This document shows, piece after piece, positions 1 to 8,750 of a stretch of 43,792 nt of DNA. Numbering within the stretch: position 1 is the stretch's first letter; every line of letters begins with the position of its first letter. The stretch lies in NCBI GenBank assembly GCA_029243145.1, contig JAQWSQ010000035.1, positions 1 through 43,792 of the forward strand. The letters are read 5' to 3'. The notes beneath the pieces are model-generated. The model did not search any database and had not been told where the DNA came from. It worked only from the letters and a program-made list of their open reading frames with translations. A program made the translations under genes and the position numbers. The DNA comes from Planctomycetaceae bacterium. Lineage in GTDB: Bacteria; Planctomycetota; Planctomycetia; Planctomycetales; Planctomycetaceae.

Positions 1-1
1 G

Positions 2-256
2 GGCGAAGGGACGGCCTCGGGAGCCATGATCGAAGCGGGAAAATTCACTATACCGGCTAATAAGGGACTTCCACCGGGTGAGTATATTGTGCGTATCAGT
101 GCCTCGAATTCGGACGCAGAACAGGTCGAAATGCCAGGCGAATCCAACAAAATTGCCGAGGAATTGATTCCTCCCGAATATAACGTCGAGAGCGATGTGA
201 AATTTACTGTAAGCTTAGAAGGTGAAAATATCTTTACTCTCGATATTGAATCCTAA
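2..256 (+). CDS. C-terminal end of a secreted carboxypeptidase-regulatory-like (transthyretin-like) protein, 5' truncated
   Basis: The reading frame is open from the window edge, so the gene starts upstream; the ATG at 26 is internal. About 84 residues are visible. They include a beta-sandwich-like stretch (LPPGEYIVRISAS) and the ending ELIPPEYNVESDVKFTVSLE, a pattern I associate with small planctomycete lipoproteins of the carboxypeptidase-regulatory or transthyretin-like fold. These are commonly encoded directly beside DUF1559 proteins, as here, where a DUF1559 gene follows after 122 bp. A role in the cell envelope is inferred from the family; no export signal is visible because the N-terminus is missing. 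Confidence 0.7.
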   Translation, partial: GEGTASGAMIEAGKFTIPANKGLPPGEYIVRISASNSDAEQVEMPGESNKIAEELIPPEYNVESDVKFTVSLEGENIFTLDIES

Positions 257-378
257 CAGCCCGTTGAAAAACTTGATCCTGCTACGAATGGAGTTTTGAA
301 CCGTGGAACTTCGTTTCTGAACAGACTACCAAGTGATATTTCCATATTTTTTTCGTCACTTTTTTCAGGAGACGTCTT

Positions 379-1281
379 ATGTTGAAAGATCAGATATCCC
401 GAAAACGCGGATTTACATTGATCGAACTGTTAGTTGTGATTGCGATTATCGCAGTTCTCGTGGCGTTGTTACTGCCCGCGGTGCAACAGGCGAGAGAAGC
501 CGCTCGACGCAGTTCTTGCAAAAATAACCTCAAGCAACTCGGCTTGGCGATGCAGAATTATCATGATGTCTATACCGTTTTTCCGCGTGGTAATTACTCT
601 TGTTGTTGGGGGACCTGGCAAGTCGCCATACTTCCCTACATCGAAAAATCGGCTGAATTCAAAATTTATCAGAACTCAGGAGGAAACGACGCGACCGGTC
701 CTCGATATGGTGCCGGCGTGAACTTACAGGTCACTACGCAACGCTACAATGTTTTGAGTTGTCCCAGCGATTCGGGTAACCGACCCTTTGCGAGCATCAC
801 CAACCACAATTATTCGGTGAATTACGGAAACACCAGCTATACGCAAGGGACTTTGAACGGAGAGACATTTCTCGGAGCCCCGTTTGGAGCAAGAGAGTGC
901 TATGGCATGGCAGATGCCTTGGATGGGACATCGAACACGCTGTTAATGGCGGAAGTCCTGCAAGGTCAGGGGCGTGATTTACGAGGCTTTGGCTGGTGGG
1001 GCGATGCCAGTCAGTTCAGTACTTATCTGGGACCAAACTCCAATTTGCCCGACCGGATTTATTCTGCTTACTACTGCAACAATCAGCCGATTAAGAATCT
1101 TCCCTGTGCTGTTTCGACGACCGCTAATCCCACCATGTTTGGCTCACGAAGTAGACATGTTGGCGGAGTACAAGTCTTGTTGATGGATGGTTCGGTTCGA
1201 TTCGTTTCCGAGAACGTTGATCTCGACACTTGGCGGGCCATCAGCACAACCAAAGGTGGCGAAGTGGTTTCTGCGTTCTAA
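379..1281 (+). CDS. DUF1559 protein with type IV prepilin-like N-terminus
   Basis: 300 residues. The N-terminus has the prepilin signature [18 protein letters not shown] at about residues 11-28, with a Gly-Phe cleavage site and Glu at position +5, followed by [20 protein letters not shown], the hallmark of planctomycete DUF1559 proteins. The C-terminus carries the family-typical end ([22 protein letters not shown], here in two parts: RHVGG and [12 protein letters not shown]). AGGAG about nine bases before the ATG supports this start. The family has large paralogous sets in Planctomycetes; prepilin-like processing and surface display are family inference. The substrate or partner is unknown. 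Confidence 0.93.
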   Translation: MLKDQISRKRGFTLIELLVVIAIIAVLVALLLPAVQQAREAARRSSCKNNLKQLGLAMQNYHDVYTVFPRGNYSCCWGTWQVAILPYIEKSAEFKIYQNSGGNDATGPRYGAGVNLQVTTQRYNVLSCPSDSGNRPFASITNHNYSVNYGNTSYTQGTLNGETFLGAPFGARECYGMADALDGTSNTLLMAEVLQGQGRDLRGFGWWGDASQFSTYLGPNSNLPDRIYSAYYCNNQPIKNLPCAVSTTANPTMFGSRSRHVGGVQVLLMDGSVRFVSENVDLDTWRAISTTKGGEVVSAF

Positions 1282-1444
1282 AGTTAGATCGCGTACAATT
1301 TCACCGTAGTGGTCAAGTTGTTTCAGGCGTTGCACGTCATCAATGAAGTGATCGGTGCGCTGGGTCAGCGTAGAAAGCGAGCGTATCGTTCAAGAGGTTG
1401 GCTCACAAAAGTGGTGTTCTGACTGCACTGTCTGATCTGTCTGA

Positions 1445-1867
1445 TCAACGAAACGGGGGATCGATTCGATCATCGTTCAAGTTGATCAGGTTGAGCAGTT
1501 GGTACAGAGTGCTGGGAAATTTTGGAGTCGCATCAAGTTCGTTATTGATGATGCAGAGATTTTCTCCACCACCAATCAAATACCTTTTGACGCGTTCGAG
1601 AACTTCACCGTCACTGACCGGATTATCATTCAATAATCCAAACTTATTGCGTGAGAACTCTTTCCAGCAAGTCTGGCCAGTCAGATGTTGCATGTACTTG
1701 TCACGACAGAATTTGGGCCAGTGTTGGTCGCACCATTCACGTAATGCGGCTTCACCCACATCACGACCATGTTTTTGACTTTCAATCCATTTGTGTTTTT
1801 CTGCTTCACGAATGGCTTCGTGATGCACACTTTGGACAGAGTCATCTTCGTAGCGTAAATCAGTCAT
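1445..1867 (-). CDS. unrecognised 140-residue protein with a Trp/His/Cys-rich conserved-looking block
   Basis: I do not recognise a named family. The ATG at 1867 is preferred because GAGG lies about 12 bases upstream; an open frame continues to 1942, but its extra residues look like noncoding sequence. Residues 16-70 are strongly patterned: HEAIREAEKHKWIESQK, then GRDVGEAALREWCDQHWPKF and WKEF. The run of charged helix with invariant-looking Trp, His and Cys suggests a small soluble helical or metal-binding protein. The C-terminal half is less distinctive. No signal peptide or membrane segment is seen. It is monocistronic between the convergent DUF1559 gene and holA. Confidence 0.62.
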   Translation of the reverse strand: MTDLRYEDDSVQSVHHEAIREAEKHKWIESQKHGRDVGEAALREWCDQHWPKFCRDKYMQHLTGQTCWKEFSRNKFGLLNDNPVSDGEVLERVKRYLIGGGENLCIINNELDATPKFPSTLYQLLNLINLNDDRIDPPFR

Positions 1868-2085
1868 CAGTGTGGAAGACCTCATCACGTGGATTGCTCC
1901 CGTGTGGACCTGCGACTGTTGACTGATAATTCCGGGGAGCACGACCGGGTCAGACAGTAGCAGGGTCAGGATGCTTCATGGTCGTTGCCTCACTTGATAG
2001 GCCCAGAGTCTGCAACGATCAATCTGTATTTATTTTTATAAACCGCTCTGGCAGCCGTGGCAATACGATTTTGCGCACAATTTTC

Positions 2086-3105
2086 TTAAACGGGAACATC
2101 GGCAGAAATCAGACCACTTAATTCGACCAGCAAACGCTCCATTCTCATGCGATTGGGGATGGTCGAACGGCCCTTCAAATCGCCATCAGCGGCCATCAAT
2201 CGTGCGAGAATCTTTTCGGCGTTCGGGCGACCGATTCTTCTCAGGTATCGACCGGAAGGATCAATGGCTTGCGGGAAAACTTTGGCATTTCGGAGAGATT
2301 CTCCCAGCGGAGTTCCTTGTCGGGCCCACTCGGTTGCCAGAACGTACTTACGGTACACAAAGTTAATACCACCAAGGAGTTTGAGTGGGTGTTCGCCCGC
2401 ATCGAGCAGGTTGTCTAGTAGTTCGAGCGATTCCCCCAAGCGGCCATCTCGGAGGGCGTCTATCATTTTCCAGGTCGTCTCGACTTTCCAGCCACCCACC
2501 AGCGCACGAACGTCCTCCTGTTCGATACGATCTCGCTCTCCAATGTAGCTGGAGAGTTTGTTGAGTTCTTGCTCGATCAGTCCCAGATTATTGCCGACCA
2601 GTTCCTCGATGAGAGAGGCCGATTCTCTCGCAATATTTTTTCCGAACTTTTCTTTCGTCAGTTGAGACATCCAACTATGTAATTCTCGCCCTTTGAGATC
2701 ATCACAGACAATCGTCAGTCCCACTTTGAGAACCGCTTTGGCGAGCTTGGTGCTTTTGTTCCAGGTCTTCACATCGAGGACCAGAACCGACTTCTTAGCA
2801 GGCTTCTCGATGTGTTTTTCGAGTTGTTTGCGATAGTTCTTGACGAAATCGTCGGCCTCCTCCACGATCACCAAGCGTTGCTCGCCGAACATGGAAATCA
2901 TCGATAATTCGTCGAGAACATCGCTGAGAACGGTCTCTTTGCCGGCAAAGACCATCGGCTCGGCTTCTTCCCCTCCCAAAACCAATGCGGCCAGAGTTTT
3001 CAGGGAAGCACGTTTGAGGAAGCGTTGTGATCCTGTGAGTGCCACCAATGGACCGGTGGCGAATTCGTCCGGTTTGGCGAGAAATCGGCTGGCATGCGTG
3101 GTCAC
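2086..3105 (-). CDS. holA: DNA polymerase III delta subunit (clamp loader)
   Basis: 339 residues, the usual HolA length. HolA opens the beta sliding clamp as part of the clamp-loader complex. Visible family features are the N-terminal P-loop-like remnant LVALTGSQRFLKR, the LSMISMFGEQRLVIVEEADDF segment typical of domain I, the middle helical domain (EELVGNNLGLIEQELNKL), and the C-terminal oligomerisation domain (WKMIDALRDGRLGESLELLDNLL followed by HPLKLLGGI). The start is GTG at 3105 with AGGA eight bases upstream. It is divergent from the phosphohexomutase-like gene, with 86 bp between the two starts. Confidence 0.92.
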   Translation of the reverse strand: MTTHASRFLAKPDEFATGPLVALTGSQRFLKRASLKTLAALVLGGEEAEPMVFAGKETVLSDVLDELSMISMFGEQRLVIVEEADDFVKNYRKQLEKHIEKPAKKSVLVLDVKTWNKSTKLAKAVLKVGLTIVCDDLKGRELHSWMSQLTKEKFGKNIARESASLIEELVGNNLGLIEQELNKLSSYIGERDRIEQEDVRALVGGWKVETTWKMIDALRDGRLGESLELLDNLLDAGEHPLKLLGGINFVYRKYVLATEWARQGTPLGESLRNAKVFPQAIDPSGRYLRRIGRPNAEKILARLMAADGDLKGRSTIPNRMRMERLLVELSGLISADVPV

Positions 3106-3191
3106 GGGGAATCCTTCTTGACCGTCGTCGGTAACATCTCCTACAGTTCTCGATTATTAGACCCCGCCCGCCTTCAGAATGCGAGTCCGTT

Positions 3192-4340
3192 GTGACGGAT
3201 CAACCGGTAAAATCCAAGAGTACGCCGGCTCTCTATTTCTGTCCGGGGGAGACGTACCCCATTTCGCCAGCCGTTCATTACGCACGATTGGCGGCCTTCT
3301 ATCCGAAGTGTCGAAATTGTCCCCTTCGTCATCACGAAGGTCATCTTCCTCCCGAGACAGTACAGCTCGATGTGAACGCGCACGAGGAGCGAGAGACATT
3401 GGTGACATCCGCTGGCTTGCGTGGTGTCTACCTCAATGAGATCAATCGGTTTCATGCCTCGGCACTCACCAATGCGTATGTCACGTTACTGATGCAGGGG
3501 CTTTTTTCATCCGCTCCGACCGGTCAACCAACTTTAGTGATTGGATATCAGGAGCATCCTGCCGCTCCCGATTTGATGATCGGTGTGGTGAATGCGTTGC
3601 GTGCGAGTGGTGTTTCGATTGTCGATCTCGGTTTGACGGTGGCACCAGAACTTTCATTCGCCATTCGACAACTTGAAGCAACAGGAGGAATTCTTGTCAC
3701 GGGAGCAGGCAGCGATACTTCGTGGATTGGATTCGACTTTCTGTCTGGTGATGGGCGAACGATTGTCGATGCAGAGCTTCTGACCCAGATTGAGTCGGCT
3801 CAATCACAGCCGACATTTCGACTGGCTCACGCGAATGGACATTATCGAACATGGGATGTGTTGGAGGATTACCAAGCGTCGCTGAATAGCTTGTTCCATG
3901 CATTGCGTCCATTGAGGGTGGGCTTCGCGTCTCCTTTGAAGCGTGTGAATGAACTGGCGGCACGATTGTTCGCCCCGTTGCCATGCACGTTGGATTTGTT
4001 GCCCTTGCCGCATCGCAAACGCGATCTTGAATCTTCTGAAGATCGTGACGTGACGAAGCTGGGCGAGTTTGTCGTTTCAAGGTCTTTGCATCTGGGGATC
4101 CTGATTGATGACGACGGACGGCAATGTGCCCTCGTCAATGACGAAGGCCGACTCGTTCCCAGAGAACAATGGGAGACTTGGCTGTTGGAAGCCTTTGAAC
4201 ATTTTTCGAATCAAGGACAATCAACTCTTCCTGATGGAGAGGCTTTCTTCGACACCGATGCGCTGTTGACGTTGGCTGTTGTGCTGTCGGAGATGAGCCG
4301 GTCGGATGCCCAACTCAGCGAACATTTGTGGGTCGGGTGA
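3192..4340 (+). CDS. phosphohexomutase-like protein lacking the catalytic serine (probable pseudoenzyme)
   Basis: 382 residues with a GTG start. The central part follows alpha-D-phosphohexomutase domain I: GLRGVYLNE, then a Rossmann-like LVIGYQEHPAAPDLMIGVVN, and ILVTGAGSDTSWIGFDF at the place where active enzymes have the TASHNP loop. The phospho-accepting Ser is replaced by Ala and the following His-Asn is absent. The metal loop DGDGDR appears as IDDDGRQ. Domain IV, which binds substrate phosphate, is missing. The N-terminus adds a Cys pair (YPKCRNCPLRHHEGH) with nearby histidines that could bind metal. A regulatory or sugar-phosphate-sensing role is only a guess; loss of mutase activity follows from the missing residues. 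Confidence 0.72.
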   Translation: MTDQPVKSKSTPALYFCPGETYPISPAVHYARLAAFYPKCRNCPLRHHEGHLPPETVQLDVNAHEERETLVTSAGLRGVYLNEINRFHASALTNAYVTLLMQGLFSSAPTGQPTLVIGYQEHPAAPDLMIGVVNALRASGVSIVDLGLTVAPELSFAIRQLEATGGILVTGAGSDTSWIGFDFLSGDGRTIVDAELLTQIESAQSQPTFRLAHANGHYRTWDVLEDYQASLNSLFHALRPLRVGFASPLKRVNELAARLFAPLPCTLDLLPLPHRKRDLESSEDRDVTKLGEFVVSRSLHLGILIDDDGRQCALVNDEGRLVPREQWETWLLEAFEHFSNQGQSTLPDGEAFFDTDALLTLAVVLSEMSRSDAQLSEHLWVG

Positions 4341-4349
4341 CAGAATTAT

Positions 4350-4841
4350 TCACTCAGCCGTGGGCAGTTTGACAATCACGCTGATGCCGATGCAGGCGAG
4401 CAGACCGACCATCATCTTCGGCCACAATGATAAGCCGGAGAAGGCAATTGTCAGTCCGACGGCAACAGCCACAAACAAGATTGCTTTGAGTTTGATGTGT
4501 CGACGGAGACCACCTTTGATTTGCCAGTCTTGGAGAATCGGGCCGAACCAACGAGAACGCATTAGCTTCGCATGGAGTTTAGGTGAAGTGCGGAGCAAAA
4601 AATAACTGGTGAGGAGCAGGAACGGTGTGGCCGGTAATCCCGGCAAGAGCGCGCCGAGAATTCCTAGCGTAAAAAACACGCTTGCCCCAGCCAGATAACA
4701 GATTCGTTTCAGGCCACGTACCACTCTTGGTGGCTGAGTCACTTCGGGGCTTGCCGATTCGAGGACATCCTGCTCCACCGGCATTCGATTGATGCCGATG
4801 GAGGAAGGCGAATCAGAAAATTTGTCAGCCGGTTTGATCAT
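4350..4841 (-). CDS. DUF454 / YbaN-family inner membrane protein
   Basis: 163 residues. After a polar N-terminal region of about 45 residues comes the YbaN-type core: GASVFFTLGILGALLPGLPATPFLLL, then SYFLLRTSPKLHAKLMRSRWFGPIL and a basic stretch, then two further hydrophobic segments (LFVAVAVGLTIAFSGL and MMVGLLACIGISVIV). The GLPATPFLLL and WFGPIL motifs are typical of the family, whose function is unknown. The extended N-terminus is longer than in the enterobacterial protein. It is convergent with the phosphohexomutase-like gene, with nine bases between the stop codons. Confidence 0.85.
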   Translation of the reverse strand: MIKPADKFSDSPSSIGINRMPVEQDVLESASPEVTQPPRVVRGLKRICYLAGASVFFTLGILGALLPGLPATPFLLLTSYFLLRTSPKLHAKLMRSRWFGPILQDWQIKGGLRRHIKLKAILFVAVAVGLTIAFSGLSLWPKMMVGLLACIGISVIVKLPTAE

Positions 4842-4934
4842 TGAGAAAGCGGTTTGATGTGGAAAGTCTATGAATGAACCGTTGATGAGTTTAGCGATTA
4901 ACAGAGTTCGCGAACAGGTCGCATCAATGATGCC

Positions 4935-6614
4935 TTACACACCTGGGTAGATGGCCGCCGCGATCAGAACCACGATCAAACCCGTGACGGCCATCACTGC
5001 GGAAAGCGGCGTGATGTATTTGAGACCTTCTTTTTCGGTCATGCCGCTCATGCGTGTAATCACCCAGAACCCGCTATCGTTCATCCAGGCAATCGGTTTG
5101 GAACCACAGCCGATTGCCAATGCGATATAAACCGGATGGACACCGAGAACCCCTTCGCCCACCAGTGGAGCGAACAGACCGACCGTTGTGATCATGGACA
5201 CGGTCGAGGAACCTTGTGCTGTGCGGATTGCCGTCGTGATGAGAAATGCCAGAGTGAGAATCAATGTGGGGGAGTGCAACGGCAACTCTTGCACGAGTGA
5301 GGCGACGCCCGTCATTTTGAGCATCTGTCCAAAAGCGCCACCTGCTGAAGTGATCAGAATAATGACTCCCGCCCCGGCGAGAGACGATTGCATGGAGGCT
5401 GAAAATTCATCCTTGGTGAGGTCCGATTGCTTAATCAATAATCCGATGGCGATCATGGCTGAAATAACCAACGCGATATTTTTATCAGACAGTGTTTGCA
5501 GGACCGTCATGAGTGTCGGGTCGAGACCGGTCAAGAATGGCTTCAAAATCGTGAACCCGCCGATCAGGAACACCGGAAGCAAAATTGGTAACAACGAAAG
5601 TCCCAGAGGCGGCAACGTGGACGTATCTCGTGTGGAGAGTTTTTCCAAGTCGGCTAGCGACAAGTCGGGAGTGTCCCTCAAGGGCAACTCGCAAATGCGG
5701 TTGATCCAGTGACACCAGAAGAAACCGACGGTGCTGGTACAAAGGCCCACGCCGCAACCGGCAATGATCATCAAGCCGATACTGACTTGTAACTCTTCAG
5801 CGACGAACAAAGGCCCCGGAGTTGGCGGCACGAGAGAATGAGCCATCGTTCCTCCCGAGACAATGGCCAACACGTACAACAGATAGTTCTTACCGGTGCG
5901 CAATCTCATCGCCTTCCCGATGGGAACCATCAAGTAGAAGACGGTATCGAAGAAGACGGGAATCGCGAGCAGGAAGCCACTGAAAATGAATGCTTGAGGC
6001 GCTCGTTTTTCTCCGACGAGTTTCAGCGCGGAATCAACAATGCGATGGGCGGCTCCACTATCCAGTAAACATTTCCCGATGATCGACGCCATCGCAATGA
6101 TGAGGCCAACCTTGCCGGCGGTTGATCCAAAAGCGGCGGCGAGACGTGAGCCGATGGTAATAAAGGCTGACTTTTTGGCGGCGACGAATTTGTCGGGAGC
6201 AATGACCAAATCGGTCTTTTGATAATCGCCTTGGGGGTAGTCAGAGGTATATGCCAGACGGATCGATTGTTTTTTGGTCTTCTCATCAATCAAGTGTTCG
6301 GTCGTTTTGAGTGTCGCCACGGTTTCATACGATTCGGTCGGGGCTGGTTTTCGGACGACGAGCCAGAGGGAATCGATTGGAGAAATCGAGTGAGAAACTT
6401 TCAGCTCAATTCCGGTGTTGTTGACGGTGATCACTTTGGCATCGGTATCAGCCACGGCAAAGTTTTCGAGATTCGCCCGGGGAGTCAGTACGGCGACAAC
6501 CAACGCGCCCAGCACTAACGCCAGAAATGCGTTGAGTCGAAAGAGCAGAATGGAGCCGACGACGGTGACGATACCAGCCAGCACGATGACGAGAATCAGA
6601 GTAGTAGGGGGCAT
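4935..6614 (-). CDS. GntP-family gluconate:H+ symporter with a large soluble insertion
   Basis: 559 residues. The start is placed at the ATG of MPPTTLILVIVLAG (6614); the frame extends to 6851 but the extra 79 residues are not GntP-like and overlap the opposite gene's 5' region. GntP features are FLLAIPVFFDTVFYLMVPI, VSGGTMAHSLVPPTPGP and TAIRTAQGSSTVSMIT, with many membrane segments ending in a hydrophobic C-terminus. Between membrane segments 2 and 3, residues of about 48-150 form a polar, beta-rich insertion that ordinary GntP proteins of about 450 residues lack. The family imports gluconate or related sugar acids. It is divergent from the DUF1549 gene across 225 bp. Confidence 0.88.
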   Translation of the reverse strand: MPPTTLILVIVLAGIVTVVGSILLFRLNAFLALVLGALVVAVLTPRANLENFAVADTDAKVITVNNTGIELKVSHSISPIDSLWLVVRKPAPTESYETVATLKTTEHLIDEKTKKQSIRLAYTSDYPQGDYQKTDLVIAPDKFVAAKKSAFITIGSRLAAAFGSTAGKVGLIIAMASIIGKCLLDSGAAHRIVDSALKLVGEKRAPQAFIFSGFLLAIPVFFDTVFYLMVPIGKAMRLRTGKNYLLYVLAIVSGGTMAHSLVPPTPGPLFVAEELQVSIGLMIIAGCGVGLCTSTVGFFWCHWINRICELPLRDTPDLSLADLEKLSTRDTSTLPPLGLSLLPILLPVFLIGGFTILKPFLTGLDPTLMTVLQTLSDKNIALVISAMIAIGLLIKQSDLTKDEFSASMQSSLAGAGVIILITSAGGAFGQMLKMTGVASLVQELPLHSPTLILTLAFLITTAIRTAQGSSTVSMITTVGLFAPLVGEGVLGVHPVYIALAIGCGSKPIAWMNDSGFWVITRMSGMTEKEGLKYITPLSAVMAVTGLIVVLIAAAIYPGV

Positions 6615-6839
6615 GTTGTTTGTGGTTTGGTGTGTGGGAGTGAGATGAAAGTCTGGTGAAGGCCAATCACACAATGCCGATTTCTGTCCCAAAATGCCAA
6701 AAAAATTAAACGATTCGCCCAGATCCGGGGTAAAAATTGAAGAATCGACCGCAACTTCTCTGGTATCACGGTGTTTTAACCAGAGAGAGCTCAGGTCGGG
6801 CCTGAAATGACGACCATTATCAAACTCACAGGTGAAAAG

Positions 6840-8684
6840 ATGATTGCCCAAACGGTACTGAAAAAAACTTTCCTGATCGCGGGATTGGTAGCCTGCCTCC
6901 TCGGTTCAAAATCTAATGCTGCGGTCAATTTTGCAGAAGTCTCTGCTCAATCTGCCGGTGATGTGGCCCGCGAGATTGATCGCCGGGCGGTTGAGCATTT
7001 GGAAACCATGAAAGTGCATCCCTCAGCCGTGACGAGTGATGAGGATTTTCTACGACGAGTTTCTCTCGACTTGACCGGCGTTCCACCGACGGCGGGCGAG
7101 GTGACTTTGTTCAGCTTCAATCCTTCTTCGCAGAAACGCGCAGAACTGATCGATCAACTTTTGGCTTCGGATGCCTATGCCGACAACTGGTCGCGTTACT
7201 GGCGCGACGTGATTTTCTCACGAGCCACCGATGAGCGAACCAAGCGTTTCCAGCCGGTCTTTGAAAGCTGGTTGAAAGAGCGTCTCGCCGACAATCAATC
7301 TTGGGACGAGATCGTTACGCAAATTCTGACGGCTACCGGTGATGTCGCTGAGGAAGGGTCAACGGCACTTCTGATGGTTCACGGAGGGCAACCTGCCGAG
7401 ATTGCGGCGGAAGCTTCGCGGATCTTTTTAGGAATTCAGATTCAATGTGCGAATTGTCACGACCACCCCACCGATCAATGGAAGCGAGCAGACTTTCACG
7501 AACTGGCGGCTTATTTCACAAGAGTTCAGTTTCGCCAACAAATGGACGGTGAGCGACGAACCTTTGTGATTTCATCCTTGGAGCAGGGAAATCGTCGTGG
7601 CGGAGCTCAAGACTTGATGAACAATGCGGATCGAATTGTGAAATTGATGGACCGCAACGGCGATGGGAAAATGTCTAAAGAGGAAGCCGGAGACAAGCCG
7701 ATCTCTCGATTGTTCGATCGTCTGATTCAAACCATCGATGCTGACAAAGATGGCATGTTGACGGCTGAGGAGATGAAGAATATCCCCAACATGGAGCGTC
7801 CGGGACAAGGGAGTCCTGAATACTTCATGCCCGACCTTAACGATCCTTCGTCGCAAGGGACTCCCGTTCATCCGGTCTTTTTCGTGAACGCAGAAAAAGC
7901 ACCACAGGAATTGCCGGATGTTGCCCGGCGTACTTTCCTGGCAGAAACAATGACGGCTCCCGATAATCCCTGGTTTGCTCGGGCTTATGTGAATAGAATG
8001 TGGTCGGAGTTGACCGGTTCTGGGTTTTATATGCCGATTGACGACATGGGCCCCGAACGAATTGCCTATGCGGATGAGATGCTGGACGTGTTGGCGGGTC
8101 AATTTGTCGCTCACAATTACGACATGAAGTGGCTGCTGAAAACGATCGTATTAACGAACACGTATCAACGAGCGTTGACCGCAGATTCCGACATGATGTT
8201 CGCTGCGGGAACTCCCACGCGACTTCGTGCCGATGCGTTGTACGATTCGTTCGTGAAAGCCTTGGGAATGGACACCAATCCTAACTTCGTCGCATCTCGG
8301 AGACGAACCGGAATGGGGGGACCAATGGGATATTTCCGCTCGCCACGATTCCAATTCACGCAATTGTTCGAGTTTGATCCTTCGATGCCACAGGCCGATG
8401 TGACCGGAACAATCCCACAGGCATTGTTTCTGATGAATTCACAGCAAGTGGAGCAAGCGATTCAGACAACGCGAGGTGGCAAATTGACGGAAATTATGCA
8501 GCGGTTCGAAAAGGATGACGATGTGACTCGCGAACTGTATTTGACCGTCTTATCTCGTCAGCCGACCGATTCAGAACTCAAAATCGCTCGTGAGTATTTG
8601 ACCGAAGTGAAGAACCGTCGCGAAGCTTTTGAAGACTTGTATTGGTCGTTGCTGAACTCTTCGGAGTTTTTGACCAAACGCTAA
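6840..8684 (+). CDS. exported DUF1549/DUF1553 protein with an EF-hand pair
   Basis: 614 residues. The ATG at 6840 is preferred over the one at 6807 because AGGTGA lies close upstream and it gives a clean signal peptide (KKTFLIAGLVACLL, cut after SNA near residue 27). The DUF1549 domain covers about residues 40-230 (RRVSLDLTGVPPTAGE; CANCHDHPTDQWKRADFHEL at 203-222, containing a CxxCH). DUF1553 covers about 380-610 (AYVNRMWSELTG; IPQALFLMNS; YLTVLSRQPTDSEL). Between them are two EF-hand calcium loops, DRNGDGKMSKEE at 271-282 and DADKDGMLTAEE at 300-311. These families are abundant in Planctomycetes; the activity is not established. A DUF1501 gene follows after 66 bp, the normal partner. Confidence 0.92.
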   Translation: MIAQTVLKKTFLIAGLVACLLGSKSNAAVNFAEVSAQSAGDVAREIDRRAVEHLETMKVHPSAVTSDEDFLRRVSLDLTGVPPTAGEVTLFSFNPSSQKRAELIDQLLASDAYADNWSRYWRDVIFSRATDERTKRFQPVFESWLKERLADNQSWDEIVTQILTATGDVAEEGSTALLMVHGGQPAEIAAEASRIFLGIQIQCANCHDHPTDQWKRADFHELAAYFTRVQFRQQMDGERRTFVISSLEQGNRRGGAQDLMNNADRIVKLMDRNGDGKMSKEEAGDKPISRLFDRLIQTIDADKDGMLTAEEMKNIPNMERPGQGSPEYFMPDLNDPSSQGTPVHPVFFVNAEKAPQELPDVARRTFLAETMTAPDNPWFARAYVNRMWSELTGSGFYMPIDDMGPERIAYADEMLDVLAGQFVAHNYDMKWLLKTIVLTNTYQRALTADSDMMFAAGTPTRLRADALYDSFVKALGMDTNPNFVASRRRTGMGGPMGYFRSPRFQFTQLFEFDPSMPQADVTGTIPQALFLMNSQQVEQAIQTTRGGKLTEIMQRFEKDDDVTRELYLTVLSRQPTDSELKIAREYLTEVKNRREAFEDLYWSLLNSSEFLTKR

Positions 8685-8750
8685 CGATCATTGTTTTGAT
8701 CCTGAATTTACCATCGATACTCCACGGGCCTTTTTAGAAAGCCTGATCCT

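Noticed and set aside
1282..1444. A coding-like stretch on the minus strand (FIDDVQRLKQLDHYGEIVRDL) behind the unrecognised gene
   Set aside because: No start, no RBS, and it runs into the DUF1559 coding region in a shadow frame.
6615..6851. N-terminal extension of the GntP permease
   Set aside because: The extra 79 residues have no GntP character, and the ATG at 6614 begins directly at the first membrane segment.
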